Shown here: positions 1-8,106 of the stretch, piece after piece
How the letters are laid out: each line of letters opens with the position of its first letter
Position numbering within the stretch: position 1 is the stretch's first letter
Source: Lachnospiraceae bacterium
GTDB taxonomy: Bacteria > Bacillota > Clostridia > Lachnospirales > Lachnospiraceae
Length of the DNA: 37,567 bases
Direction: 5' to 3'
NCBI GenBank assembly: GCA_017526985.1
Contig: JAFXQR010000109.1
Location: 1 to 37,567 of the forward strand
The notes under the pieces: generated by a model
Database searches by the model: none
What the model was told of the DNA's origin: nothing
The model's input: the letters and a program-made list of their open reading frames with translations, nothing else
Translations under genes and position numbers: made by a program

Positions 1-53
1 CCCGGCTCCTGTGATACTCTTTCGCCAGCTACAAATAGTATCGTAATCTTGAA

Positions 54-344
54 GCGCCGGTCTGCCGTTACAGCCTCGTAACCTATAATATAGCGGAGAC
101 GGTGTAGCATCTGTTTTCGGGCATACACGGCGCGCTTTTAGCAGATGGCAAGATCCACTGCCTACTGTGGCGTGACAGGCGATGACGGGCAGTGAGACAG
201 CGCGCTTTTTGCTGGCTCACTGTCATCGGCTGTCCGCTAAACAGTTGGCAGTTAGCTTGGCAGATGCGTTGCGTCCGGCCCGAAAATAGATGGCTACCCG
301 GCGCAGCATAGGTAACCTGGATTGCTGTAACGGCAGACCGGCGC
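54..344. repeat. 291-bp long imperfect palindrome (fold-back element)
   Basis: Positions 54-74 and 324-344 are exact reverse complements over 21 bp (left arm begins GCGCCGGTCTG). The pairing continues inward with mismatches and small indels: CATCT plus TTTTCGGGC at 109-122 pairs with GCCCGAAAA plus AGATG at 278-292, and near the centre CAGTGAGACAGC at 190-201 pairs with GCTGGCTCACTG at 211-222. The whole stretch can therefore fold into one long stem-loop. No coding sequence fits it. It could be a MITE-like or fold-back mobile element, or a structured non-coding RNA. I see no clear target-site duplication at the ends. The pairing is read directly from the sequence; its nature is inference. Confidence 0.7.
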
Positions 345-356
345 CCGGTTCCCACC

Positions 357-395
357 CGAGCTCCCGGCCCGAGCGAAGCGAAGGGCGGGAGCTCG
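357..395. repeat. GC-rich hairpin beside the long palindrome
   Basis: The arm CGAGCTCCCGGCCC at 357-370 pairs with GGGCGGGAGCTCG at 383-395, with one bulged base and a GAGCGAAGCGAA loop. It lies between the long palindrome and the promoter at 407-436. There is no T-run after it, so it is a poor intrinsic terminator on its own. It looks like a short dispersed palindromic repeat, but only one copy is seen in this window. Confidence 0.55.
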
Positions 396-406
396 CCAAA
401 CCGGAA

Positions 407-436
407 TTGACAAAGAAGAAAGCGCATGCGTATAAT
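407..436 (+). promoter_or_regulatory. sigma-A-type promoter for the gene at 473
   Basis: TTGACA at 407-412 and TATAAT at 431-436 are both consensus and are separated by 18 bp. The predicted transcription start near 443 lies upstream of the ATG at 473 but downstream of the in-frame ATG at 290, so it decides the start codon of the first gene. Confidence 0.75.
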
Positions 437-472
437 AAGATATCTGTAGGCTTTTTATGGGAGGGCAAGGTT

Positions 473-2443
473 ATGGATAACAATCTGAATGACAATGTGG
501 GTACTCCGGCAGGAGATTCCGGAGTGACCGGGAATGCGAATAATGCAGTACCGGGAGCAGGAAATGAATATACAGGAGCGGCGAATAACGGCGGCATCCT
601 GAATGGGTATGTGATGGATGCGAACGGCTATACCCAGAGTTTTTCGCAGGGAAACCCGGGGGGGAGTGCGCCACAGGCTCCGAAGAAAAAGAATATTGTG
701 CTGCCGATCGTACTGGGCGTGGTAGGTGTGCTGGTAGTAGTCGGCGGTGTGCTGGGGTTTGTGTTCCGTGGAGTGTTGGCCAATGCATGGGCGCGTATGA
801 CCAAGTCACCGGAGGAGTATACCAGATATGTGCTGGAAAAGAACCTGATTGATAATGATGCGTTGTGGAAGAATTACGAGGAGTCTTACGATCAGATGGC
901 AGATCTGAAGGGGATCAAGGTCAGCGGCGAAGTGAGGCTGGAAATGTCCAAAGATGTGATCGGTATGATCGAGGATGCCTATACCGATTATCAGAATAAA
1001 CGTTTCAGCTATAGCAGCGGTTATGAGTATTATGATGCCTATTATGAGTATATTCAGGAAGAGTGGGAGAAGGATAACTACGATTATCTGGACTATGAAG
1101 ACTGGGTAAAGACCTATGATCCGGGTGATGACGATGACGGCGGAGTGCCGGCAATCCAACTGGGAGCATTGTCGGATATTGCGCTGATCTATGAGCTTGA
1201 ACGAAACGAGGATACGATCCGGGCAATGGAAGCGCTGCAGCTTTCCGATGATGACTATCTGCTGACGATGAATGAGATCTATGATTCCGACAAGTCGGAA
1301 CTGTATCTGCAGATGCCGGAGATCAATAAGGATTATGCAAAGATCGAACTGGATGAATTTTTGGACGAAGACGAACTGGAGCAGGTCAATGATGTCCTGT
1401 TCAGTAATGATCGACTGGAAAAGCAGCTGATAGAGCCGAAGGTGGCGCGCAGTATGTATAAGCGCTATATGGATGTGCTGCTTTCCGCGATCGATGATGT
1501 GGATGAAAAGACCGATACTCTGGAAGTAGCCGGAGAAGAGCAGAAATGCGTGGCGCTGAAATTTACTGTGGACGGGGATACCGCAAAGGAGACGGCGAGA
1601 GGCTTGATCGAAACCATGATGGATGATGATGATCTGCGCCAGTATCTTACGGATTATATGAATAGTTTCTATATGAGTAGTTCCCTTCCGACTCAGGCGG
1701 ACGATTTTTGGGATGAATTTGTGGAGGAAATGGAACAGGCGCTGGAGGATCTTGACGACCAGGATATGGATGGAGAATTGGCGTGTACCATCTATGTTTC
1801 CAACCTCGGTACCATCATCGGTCTGAATATGGAAAGTGATGACGGGGATGAGGTATTCTTCGGCTATGTGGTGAATAAAGGAAAATTATATGCGGAAGTC
1901 AGAGCAACACAGGAAGATGAAGATGTGATCCGCCTGGAAGGAACCGGTAAGGTAGGTACTTCCGGAGCCAGCGCAGATTTTACCCTGTATCTGGGACAGG
2001 ATATCGATAGGGAATTTGAGTTTGCACTTTCCGAAGTGACCCCGAAGGGTGGCGTGTTCACGATGGATCTGAGTCAGTTCTATAAGCTGGCACAGGATGA
2101 TATCGATGAGGAGATGGAGGATTTTGCCAAGCAGATCAAGGATGGTACACTGCGCATCGAATACCACGGCGACGGAAAGAAGTTGGATACTTCCGTAGCG
2201 ATCATGGATGACGATGATAAGGTGATCGGCATCAGCTGGAAAATGGAAGTCGGGGATGCCGGCAAGATGGAACTGCCTTCTTCTAAGGAAACCGAAACCG
2301 TGAAGGACGAAGATGATCTTATGGAATACCTGTTTGATTCGGATCTGGATGTATTTGTGGATAAGCTGGAAGTGCTGGGATTGCCGAAAGACAGCGCGGA
2401 TGAAATGCGTGAAGAGATCGAGGAAGCAAAACAGTGGTATTAA
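473..2443 (+). CDS. acidic membrane-anchored protein of unknown function
   Basis: A 656-residue protein that I do not recognise as a characterised family. The first 70 residues are Asn/Gly-rich and probably disordered. A KKK motif then precedes one membrane helix at about residues 75-99. The remainder is a large, strongly acidic domain with many D/E runs and Tyr-rich stretches, probably outside the cell. The type I/II-like layout suggests a surface or envelope-associated protein. The start at 473 is chosen because the TTGACA/TATAAT promoter lies between it and the upstream in-frame ATG at 290, and because a GGGAGGG-type ribosome binding site precedes it. The next gene begins 43 bp after the stop and may be cotranscribed. 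Membrane topology is visible; any role is not. Confidence 0.85.
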   Translation: MDNNLNDNVGTPAGDSGVTGNANNAVPGAGNEYTGAANNGGILNGYVMDANGYTQSFSQGNPGGSAPQAPKKKNIVLPIVLGVVGVLVVVGGVLGFVFRGVLANAWARMTKSPEEYTRYVLEKNLIDNDALWKNYEESYDQMADLKGIKVSGEVRLEMSKDVIGMIEDAYTDYQNKRFSYSSGYEYYDAYYEYIQEEWEKDNYDYLDYEDWVKTYDPGDDDDGGVPAIQLGALSDIALIYELERNEDTIRAMEALQLSDDDYLLTMNEIYDSDKSELYLQMPEINKDYAKIELDEFLDEDELEQVNDVLFSNDRLEKQLIEPKVARSMYKRYMDVLLSAIDDVDEKTDTLEVAGEEQKCVALKFTVDGDTAKETARGLIETMMDDDDLRQYLTDYMNSFYMSSSLPTQADDFWDEFVEEMEQALEDLDDQDMDGELACTIYVSNLGTIIGLNMESDDGDEVFFGYVVNKGKLYAEVRATQEDEDVIRLEGTGKVGTSGASADFTLYLGQDIDREFEFALSEVTPKGGVFTMDLSQFYKLAQDDIDEEMEDFAKQIKDGTLRIEYHGDGKKLDTSVAIMDDDDKVIGISWKMEVGDAGKMELPSSKETETVKDEDDLMEYLFDSDLDVFVDKLEVLGLPKDSADEMREEIEEAKQWY

Positions 2444-2486
2444 AGTATTCATAATATGACAGGGGCGTGAAAGGGGGTTACATCGT

Positions 2487-3419
2487 ATGAGTACATTTGC
2501 AGTGGCAGGGATCACACAGCTGGAGACGATCGTGAATGTAGGGGAGATCCCGATCCAATATCAGCCGATGACAAGCGAGAAAAACAGCATTCATATCGCA
2601 GCCGGCGGTGATGCGTACAATGAGACGCTGGCATTGAAATGGCTGGGAGATGAGGCGCTGTTATTGTCACTGGTGGGTCGTGATCATGACATGAGCATCT
2701 TTAATCCTGCGGGGCGTAAGGTGACGATCTCGACGGAATATATGATGCCGCTATTGGATGAGATGCCGATGCAGGTGATCCTGTGTGACAAGGAGCGCAG
2801 GCAGCAGATCTTTGAAGATATCAAGGGGCTGCGGGATGTCAACTACGATATGTCCATGGTGGCGCCGCTGATCGCGCGCTGTGATATGCTGGTGCTTTCC
2901 AATGCCAATTTCTGCCGGCCGTTCATTCAGGTGGCACAGCGCTATCACCGGCCCATCGCGGTGAATGTGCATGAGTATCTACGGGAAAAGGAAAATTATA
3001 ATGAAGATTTTCTGAAGGCGGCCAGTGTATTGTATTTCAGTGATGATACGATCCCGGAGGATCCCTTTGAATTTGTGGCGGATATTGCCAAGCGCTATAA
3101 ACCGGAGATCATCATTCTGGGGCAGGGGGCAAAAGGCCTGATCCTGTTTGACCGGGCAAGAAATATCAATGTACATTATAATAGTGTAAAGACGAATGAA
3201 GTTGTGAATACCGCAGGTGCTGGTAACGCGTTGCTGGCATGCTTTTTGCACAAATACCTGCAGTGCGGAGACTCGACCATCGCGATCAAGGATGCGCTTT
3301 TGTTTGCCTCCTACAAGATCGGTTATGTAGGTACTTCCACCGGATTTTTGACAGAGGAACAACTGGAGCAGTGGAGAAATCTGATCTGGGGGATCAATGC
3401 TCAGGGCGTGGTATCCTGA
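2487..3419 (+). CDS. PfkB/ribokinase-family protein with Asn in place of the catalytic Asp
   Basis: A 310-residue protein of the PfkB carbohydrate-kinase family. The N-terminal signature GG(x)3N is seen at residues 40-45, in the context ending LALKWLGDEALLLSLVGRD. An ATP-site segment ILGQGAKGLILFD lies about two thirds along. The second PfkB signature reads NTAGAGNALLACF at about 241-253. In this family the residue after GAG is normally the catalytic base Asp; here codon 247 is AAC (Asn). The enzyme may be inactive, altered in activity, or a sugar/nucleoside-binding regulator. AAGGGGG precedes the ATG. Its 3' end overlaps the convergent gene at 3401-4042 by 19 bp. The sugar substrate cannot be told. 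Confidence 0.85.
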   Translation: MSTFAVAGITQLETIVNVGEIPIQYQPMTSEKNSIHIAAGGDAYNETLALKWLGDEALLLSLVGRDHDMSIFNPAGRKVTISTEYMMPLLDEMPMQVILCDKERRQQIFEDIKGLRDVNYDMSMVAPLIARCDMLVLSNANFCRPFIQVAQRYHRPIAVNVHEYLREKENYNEDFLKAASVLYFSDDTIPEDPFEFVADIAKRYKPEIIILGQGAKGLILFDRARNINVHYNSVKTNEVVNTAGAGNALLACFLHKYLQCGDSTIAIKDALLFASYKIGYVGTSTGFLTEEQLEQWRNLIWGINAQGVVS

Positions 3420-4042
3420 GCCGGAGAAATAGAAGCTTTCTTTTCCTCCAGGGAACGGACGATAGCACCGGATAGGGCACTATTCAGAGCGGCAGCTTTG
3501 GGAATGAGATCATCGATCTTGTCCCGGCTGCCGTTTTTGATGTATAAGTCTCCCAGCAGTTTGTAGGTGGAACTGATGTCGGTTTTGGTATCCACGGCAA
3601 ATTCCAGGACCCGGATGGCATCGGCGGTCTGCTCCTTGCGTACCAGATACTCTGCCAAAGATTGCAGGGCCCGGGCCAGCAGGGTGTAGTTCTGGTCAAA
3701 ACGGGAGAGAGAGGGCAGATTGGCTGCCCCGAAGGACAGCTTCAGATCGGTGTTGGAAATGCCGGTAAAGTTGACGATCTGCTCATCTTTCAGGGACTTC
3801 AGGATGGTCATGGCTTCCGCGGCATCCGGATCAGCTTCCGGATCGTAGGGAAAGGCGAAAAAATCCTCCGGGATGCGGATATAGCGCAGATCCTCCAGGG
3901 ACTGTTTGCGTACCAGATTGGCGGCCTGCTCTTTTTCCCAGAATTGATCAAGCTGTTCTTTCATCTGCCGGTCGCTTTTTTTGTTCGCGGCAAACATCGC
4001 AATAATAAACAGTACAACTATTGTCAAAACGGGAAATACCAT
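3401..4042 (-). CDS. membrane-anchored helical (TPR-like) protein, unknown function
   Basis: A 213-residue protein with an N-terminal membrane helix (residues about 2-18, FPVLTIVVLFIIAMFA) followed by a charged, probably cytoplasmic or peripheral helical domain. The segment LLARALQSLAEYLVRK...AIRVLEFAVDTK...YKLLGDLYIKNG has the spacing of one to two TPR-like helical hairpins. A GGAGAG ribosome binding site lies upstream of the ATG on this strand. It is convergent with the PfkB-like gene and shares 19 bp with its 3' end. Its 5' end contains the forward promoter at 4021-4049. TPR assignment is inference from the helix pattern only. Confidence 0.75.
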   Translation of the reverse strand: MVFPVLTIVVLFIIAMFAANKKSDRQMKEQLDQFWEKEQAANLVRKQSLEDLRYIRIPEDFFAFPYDPEADPDAAEAMTILKSLKDEQIVNFTGISNTDLKLSFGAANLPSLSRFDQNYTLLARALQSLAEYLVRKEQTADAIRVLEFAVDTKTDISSTYKLLGDLYIKNGSRDKIDDLIPKAAALNSALSGAIVRSLEEKKASISPAQDTTP

Positions 4043-4049
4043 GTATAAT
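4021..4049 (+). promoter_or_regulatory. forward promoter inside the 5' end of a divergent gene
   Basis: TTGTCA at 4021-4026 and TATAAT at 4044-4049 are separated by 17 bp. The promoter overlaps the first codons of the minus-strand gene ending at 4042 and would drive the small peptide gene at 4098 and the VanW-domain gene at 4249. Confidence 0.55.
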
Positions 4050-4097
4050 ACTCTCCAACGCAGGTTTGTTTTTTCTTATAAAAATGAGGTAGAAATT

Positions 4098-4208
4098 ATG
4101 TTTAATATGCACAGTAATAAGAATAAAAAAGTTCTTACCACGATCATGATCATCATCCTGACTCTTGCAATGGTACTCCCTACCGTTGCCGCGGCACTGA
4201 GCATGTGA
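4098..4208 (+). CDS. 36-residue single-pass membrane peptide
   Basis: A short reading frame encoding MFNMHSNKNKKVLTTI followed by a hydrophobic helix (IMIIILTLAMVLPTVAAAL) and a short tail. It has a GAGGTAG ribosome binding site six to eight bases before the ATG and sits downstream of a good promoter, 40 bp before the VanW-domain gene. The positive-inside charge (Lys-rich N-terminus) predicts a cytoplasmic N-terminus. It could be a small membrane protein or a cleaved signal-peptide-like product. No function can be named. Confidence rests on the ribosome binding site, promoter and membrane helix, since the length alone is weak evidence. Confidence 0.6.
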   Translation: MFNMHSNKNKKVLTTIMIIILTLAMVLPTVAAALSM

Positions 4209-4248
4209 TCATCAGGTTCAGTTTAGCCTAATTCAAGAGGGAACGCAA

Positions 4249-5904
4249 GTGAAAAAGAATAATCGAAGACAGAGAAGAAGGAAGCGGAAAGAGAAAGTCT
4301 GGCTTCCGGTAGTTTTATTGGCGGTTGCGGGAGTGGCAGCCGTATTTTGGTATTCGGCCTCAACCCGTGCGGTTGCGGTACAGACCGATCATAAGGCCTA
4401 TTATCTGGAAGGTGTGAGCACCGAAGATGATATGGATAAAGAAACCGTGATCAAGGATGTCGTGGTATGCCCGGGTGTGCATGTAGGAGCTGTGGATATT
4501 TCCGGAATGACCATAGAGCAGGCGGCCGAAGCGGTGGAAGCATATTATAAGCAAGTCTGCGAACAGGAAGTGACACTGGTGGCAGCACAGGGCAAGACAG
4601 TCAGTGTGCGTCTGAGCGATCTGGCACCGTATTGGGAAAACCGTGAAGTGCTGGATGATGTGCTGGGACTGACCGATGGCAGCGATGTGATCGACCGTTA
4701 TATGATGAAGAAGGACATTGAGCAGAACGGCATGGAACTGCCGCTGCAGATCTCTTTTGATAAGGAAGTGGTGTTCAATTTCCTGAAGAATCAATGTTCC
4801 ATTTATGATATTCCACTGGAAAATGCCAGCTTAAGCCGCGTGGACGGTCAGTTTATCGTACATGAAGGTCAGGCAGGCGAGGGTGTGAATGTGTCGGAAG
4901 CCGCCGGTATGATCCAGGGCGGTCTGTTTGATGATGTGGTAGCCGGTAATACACAGATCGAGCTGCCGCTGGAAGAACTGTACCCGACGGGACAGGCTGA
5001 GGAACTGGCACAGGTCAAAGATCTGTTGGGCACCTTTACGACCAGTTTTTCCTCTTCCGGTGCCTCCAGAAGCGCAAATGTGACCAACGGCTGTAACCTG
5101 ATCAACGGTACACTGTTGTATCCGGGGGAGGAGTTTTCTGCATACAATACGATCAAGCCGTTTACGGAAGAAAACGGTTATCGTCTGGCGGGTTCCTATC
5201 TGAATGGTAAAGTGGTAGAGAGTCTGGGCGGAGGTATCTGCCAGGTTTCTTCTACCTTATATAATGCAGTACTTCGTGCGGAACTGCAGGTGACGGAGCG
5301 TCACAATCACTCCATGGTGGTTACCTATGTAGATAAATCGGCGGATGCGGCGATCGCGGAATCGGCCGGTAAGGATTTCCGCTTTGTCAACAATACGGAG
5401 CATCCTATCTATATCGAAGGTTATACACACGACAAGAAGATCACATTCAATGTATATGGTGTGGAGACCAGAGATCCGGGCAGGAGAGTGGAGTTTGAGA
5501 GTGAAGTGCTCGCCGAAAATCCGCCGAAGAATGAGTCCATCATTGCAGACGGCGGTCAGGTGGTCGGCTATGTGAGCGTGACCAGCGCGCACATCGGTTA
5601 TCAAGCAAGACTTATAAAAGTGGTGTATCAGGACGGTCGCGAGATCGAGCGTTCCGTTGTGAATGAGAGCAAGTACAATCCGAGCCCGCGTACGGCAGTA
5701 GTGGGTATTGCGGCATCGGATCCGAACTATACAGCAATGATGCAGCAGGCGATTGCGACCGGCTCCATCGATCAGTGCAAGCAGACAGCAGCAGCGATTC
5801 AGGCACATCAGGCGGAGCAGGCTGCACTGGCAGCGCAGATGGCGGCAGAGGCACCGCAGGTAACGGAAGTGACTGCGGCCCAGAGCGATTCGGTGGCACC
5901 GTAA
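4249..5904 (+). CDS. VanW-domain cell-envelope protein with peptidoglycan-binding-like and G5-like domains
   Basis: A 551-residue protein with a Lys/Arg-rich N-terminus and one membrane helix at about residues 17-36, so most of it is extracellular. Residues about 75-250 resemble the putative peptidoglycan-binding repeats that precede VanW domains (GVHVGAVDISGMTIEQA). The VanW domain follows at about 270-400, with the hallmark SLGGGICQVSSTLYNAVL and ERHNHSMVV. A G5-like beta domain lies around 405-490, and the C-terminus is an Ala/Gln-rich tail. The start is GTG at 4249 with a GAGGG ribosome binding site. VanW itself has no settled biochemical role; association with the wall is inferred. The stop codon abuts the ATG of the next gene (TAAATG), suggesting translational coupling. 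Confidence 0.88.
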   Translation: MKKNNRRQRRRKRKEKVWLPVVLLAVAGVAAVFWYSASTRAVAVQTDHKAYYLEGVSTEDDMDKETVIKDVVVCPGVHVGAVDISGMTIEQAAEAVEAYYKQVCEQEVTLVAAQGKTVSVRLSDLAPYWENREVLDDVLGLTDGSDVIDRYMMKKDIEQNGMELPLQISFDKEVVFNFLKNQCSIYDIPLENASLSRVDGQFIVHEGQAGEGVNVSEAAGMIQGGLFDDVVAGNTQIELPLEELYPTGQAEELAQVKDLLGTFTTSFSSSGASRSANVTNGCNLINGTLLYPGEEFSAYNTIKPFTEENGYRLAGSYLNGKVVESLGGGICQVSSTLYNAVLRAELQVTERHNHSMVVTYVDKSADAAIAESAGKDFRFVNNTEHPIYIEGYTHDKKITFNVYGVETRDPGRRVEFESEVLAENPPKNESIIADGGQVVGYVSVTSAHIGYQARLIKVVYQDGREIERSVVNESKYNPSPRTAVVGIAASDPNYTAMMQQAIATGSIDQCKQTAAAIQAHQAEQAALAAQMAAEAPQVTEVTAAQSDSVAP

Positions 5905-6411
5905 ATGGACATACTTGTTACGGCTCCTATCGCATTACGGGCAACGGCAGAAAGTGCAGGAGCACATCAGGCAGAACTGTTAAAGCGGTATGCGCGGTCC
6001 TATCTGCAAAAGGCGACAGAGATCGAGTGCTACGCCCAAAAGGCTCCGGGATCATGTGAGGGAAAGGGCAGTATCGTCTTGTGCCGGGAGATCACGAAGG
6101 GCGGTATCGAAGCAGCTTTGTGGGAAGCGGCAGAAGAGCTCAAAGCCGGACTGCGTGTGGAATTGCGGGAGGTCCCCATCCGACAGGAGACGGTGGAAGT
6201 GTTTAATGAGCTGGATATGGATCCGTATATTCTGGATTCCTATGGGAGCTGGCTTTTGTTTGTAAATGATGGCGCGGCGGTATTGGCAGAGCTGCGCAGT
6301 CAGGGATTTTCAGATGCGGCTCTGATCGGCTATACCACAAAGGACCGCAAGAGAGTGATGATCTACAGCGGGGTGGAACGGTTTCTACTCCCGCCGAAAC
6401 GATATCTATAA
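5905..6411 (+). CDS. stand-alone AIR-synthase-related C-terminal domain protein
   Basis: A 168-residue protein. After about 60 unassigned residues, the segment from TKGGIEAALWEAAEELKAG through VPIRQETVEVFNELDMDPY to ALIGYTTKD matches the pattern of the C-terminal domain of AIR-synthase-related proteins such as PurM, SelD, HypE and hydrogenase-maturation-like factors. The N-terminal ATP-binding half of those enzymes is absent: a full-length homologue would be near 330 residues. It is therefore unlikely to be a complete ATP-dependent enzyme and may act with a partner or as a binding protein. The ATG directly follows the VanW gene stop. Domain assignment is by motif recognition only. Confidence 0.7.
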   Translation: MDILVTAPIALRATAESAGAHQAELLKRYARSYLQKATEIECYAQKAPGSCEGKGSIVLCREITKGGIEAALWEAAEELKAGLRVELREVPIRQETVEVFNELDMDPYILDSYGSWLLFVNDGAAVLAELRSQGFSDAALIGYTTKDRKRVMIYSGVERFLLPPKRYL

Positions 6412-6434
6412 TATTTTATACAGGAGGCGCAAAC

Positions 6435-6920
6435 ATGTTACGCGAAGAGATCTTAACAACGATTGAGAAGAACAGCCGTGTGGATGTGCATGAACTGGCA
6501 GTACGTCTGGGCAGTACGGACGAGATGATCGCCGCCGAGATGGCCCGTATGGAAGAGGAGGGCGTGATCTGCGGTTATCATACGATGATCGACTGGGAAA
6601 AGACCACGCTGGATAAGGTGACGGCGCTCATCGAAGTGCGCGTGACACTGCAGCGCGGCCAGGGCTTTGACGGCCTTGCGGAGCGCATCTATATGTATCC
6701 GGAAGTGAAGAGTGTGTATCTGATCAGCGGCGGTTATGACCTGCTGGTGACACTGGAAGGTCGCTCCATCAAGGAGGTCTCCACCTTTGTTTCCGACAAG
6801 TTGTCTACGATGGAGAATGTGCTGAGTACGGCAACACACTTTATTTTGAAGAAATACAAAGATCACGGTACCATTATGGCAAAGAAACCGGAAGATGAAA
6901 GGCAGATGATCACACCATGA
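6435..6920 (+). CDS. Lrp/AsnC-family transcriptional regulator
   Basis: A 161-residue protein with an N-terminal winged helix-turn-helix (about residues 1-55, SRVDVHELAVRLGSTDEMIAAEMARMEEEGVICGY) and a C-terminal RAM/AsnC effector-binding domain (about 62-150) containing VYLISGGYDLLVTLEG. This family senses amino acids and forms octamers. An AGGAGG ribosome binding site precedes the ATG, and a possible TATAAT at 6407-6412 lies just upstream, overlapping the previous gene's end. Its last bases overlap the start of the aminotransferase gene (ATGA), so it probably regulates or at least is cotranscribed with that enzyme. Confidence 0.92.
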   Translation: MLREEILTTIEKNSRVDVHELAVRLGSTDEMIAAEMARMEEEGVICGYHTMIDWEKTTLDKVTALIEVRVTLQRGQGFDGLAERIYMYPEVKSVYLISGGYDLLVTLEGRSIKEVSTFVSDKLSTMENVLSTATHFILKKYKDHGTIMAKKPEDERQMITP

Positions 6921-8083
6921 GAAATCCGTTATGTGAAAGAGTTGTAAATATCAAGCCTTCGGGCATTCGGAAGTTTTTTGACATTGCCAGCGAGATGAAA
7001 GATGCGATCTCCCTGGGCGTGGGCGAACCGGATTTTGATACGCCCTGGCACATTCGTGACGAGGGTATTTATTCCTTAGAGCAGGGGCGTACCTTCTATA
7101 CCTCCAATGCCGGTCTGAAAGATCTGAAGATCGAGATCGCCAAATATTTAAAGCGCCGTATCGGTGTGGAGTATGATTATAACCACGAGATCATGGTGAC
7201 CGTGGGCGGTTCCGAGGGCATCGACATTGCGCTTCGTGCGATGATCGATCCGGGAGACGAAGTGCTGATCCCGCAGCCCAGCTATGTATCCTATGAGCCC
7301 TGCGCGATCCTGACCGGGGCGAAGCCGGTGATCATCGAGCTGAAGGCAGAAAATGAATTCCGTCTGACCGCACAGGAACTGCGGGATGCATGCACGGAAA
7401 AGACCAAGGTGCTGGTGCTCCCGTTCCCGAACAACCCGACGGGTGCGATCATGGAGAGAGCGGATCTGGAAGCGATCGCTGAAGTGATCGAGGAAAAGGA
7501 TCTGTATGTGATCTCCGATGAGATCTATTCCGAGCTGTCTTACAAGGGCGATCATGTGTCTATCACGCAGCTGCCGGGGATGCGCGAGCGTACGGTGCTG
7601 ATCAATGGTTTCTCCAAAGCGTATGCCATGACCGGCTGGCGTCTGGGCTATGCCTGCGCACCGGAGATCATCTTAAAGCAGATGCTCAAGATCCATCAGT
7701 TTGCGATCATGTGCGCGCCGACCACCAGCCAGTATGCGGCTGTGGAAGCTTTAAAGAATGGTGATGAGGATGTGGCACGGATGCGCGAGGCCTATAACCA
7801 GCGCCGCCGCTTCCTGATGGACGCTTTTAAAAATATGGGCTTGGAATGCTTTGAACCGTATGGGGCATTCTATGTCTTCCCCTGCATCAAAGAGTTTGGC
7901 ATGACCAGTGAAGAGTTTGCTATGGCATTCCTGGAAGAGGAGAAGGTAGCTGTCGTACCGGGTACCGCATTCGGCGATTCCGGTGAGGGCTTCCTGCGTA
8001 TCTCCTACGCATATTCCATCGAAAATCTGAAGATCGCCATCGGAAGACTGGAGAAGTTTATTACTAAACTGAGAAATAAGTAA
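6917..8083 (+). CDS. PLP-dependent class I/II aminotransferase
   Basis: A 388-residue fold-type I aminotransferase. It has the substrate-binding N-terminal segment SLGVGEPDFDTPWHI, the PLP-contacting LPFPNNPTGAI, the SDEIYSELSY segment carrying the conserved Asp/Tyr pair, and the Schiff-base lysine at residue 234 in NGFSKAYAMTGWRLGY. The C-terminal FLRISYAYS contains the carboxylate-binding Arg. The overall look is of the AspC/PatA-like group; the exact amino-acid and keto-acid pair cannot be told. The gene overlaps the Lrp-type regulator by 4 bp, which suggests amino-acid-responsive control. Confidence 0.93.
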   Translation: MRNPLCERVVNIKPSGIRKFFDIASEMKDAISLGVGEPDFDTPWHIRDEGIYSLEQGRTFYTSNAGLKDLKIEIAKYLKRRIGVEYDYNHEIMVTVGGSEGIDIALRAMIDPGDEVLIPQPSYVSYEPCAILTGAKPVIIELKAENEFRLTAQELRDACTEKTKVLVLPFPNNPTGAIMERADLEAIAEVIEEKDLYVISDEIYSELSYKGDHVSITQLPGMRERTVLINGFSKAYAMTGWRLGYACAPEIILKQMLKIHQFAIMCAPTTSQYAAVEALKNGDEDVARMREAYNQRRRFLMDAFKNMGLECFEPYGAFYVFPCIKEFGMTSEEFAMAFLEEEKVAVVPGTAFGDSGEGFLRISYAYSIENLKIAIGRLEKFITKLRNK

Positions 8084-8106
8084 AACAGAGTATCTAGGAG
8101 TATATC

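Noticed and set aside
290-472. In-frame N-terminal extension (61 residues) of the first gene from an ATG at 290
   Set aside because: It runs through the palindromes and lies upstream of the TTGACA/TATAAT promoter at 407-436; the ATG at 473 has the ribosome binding site.
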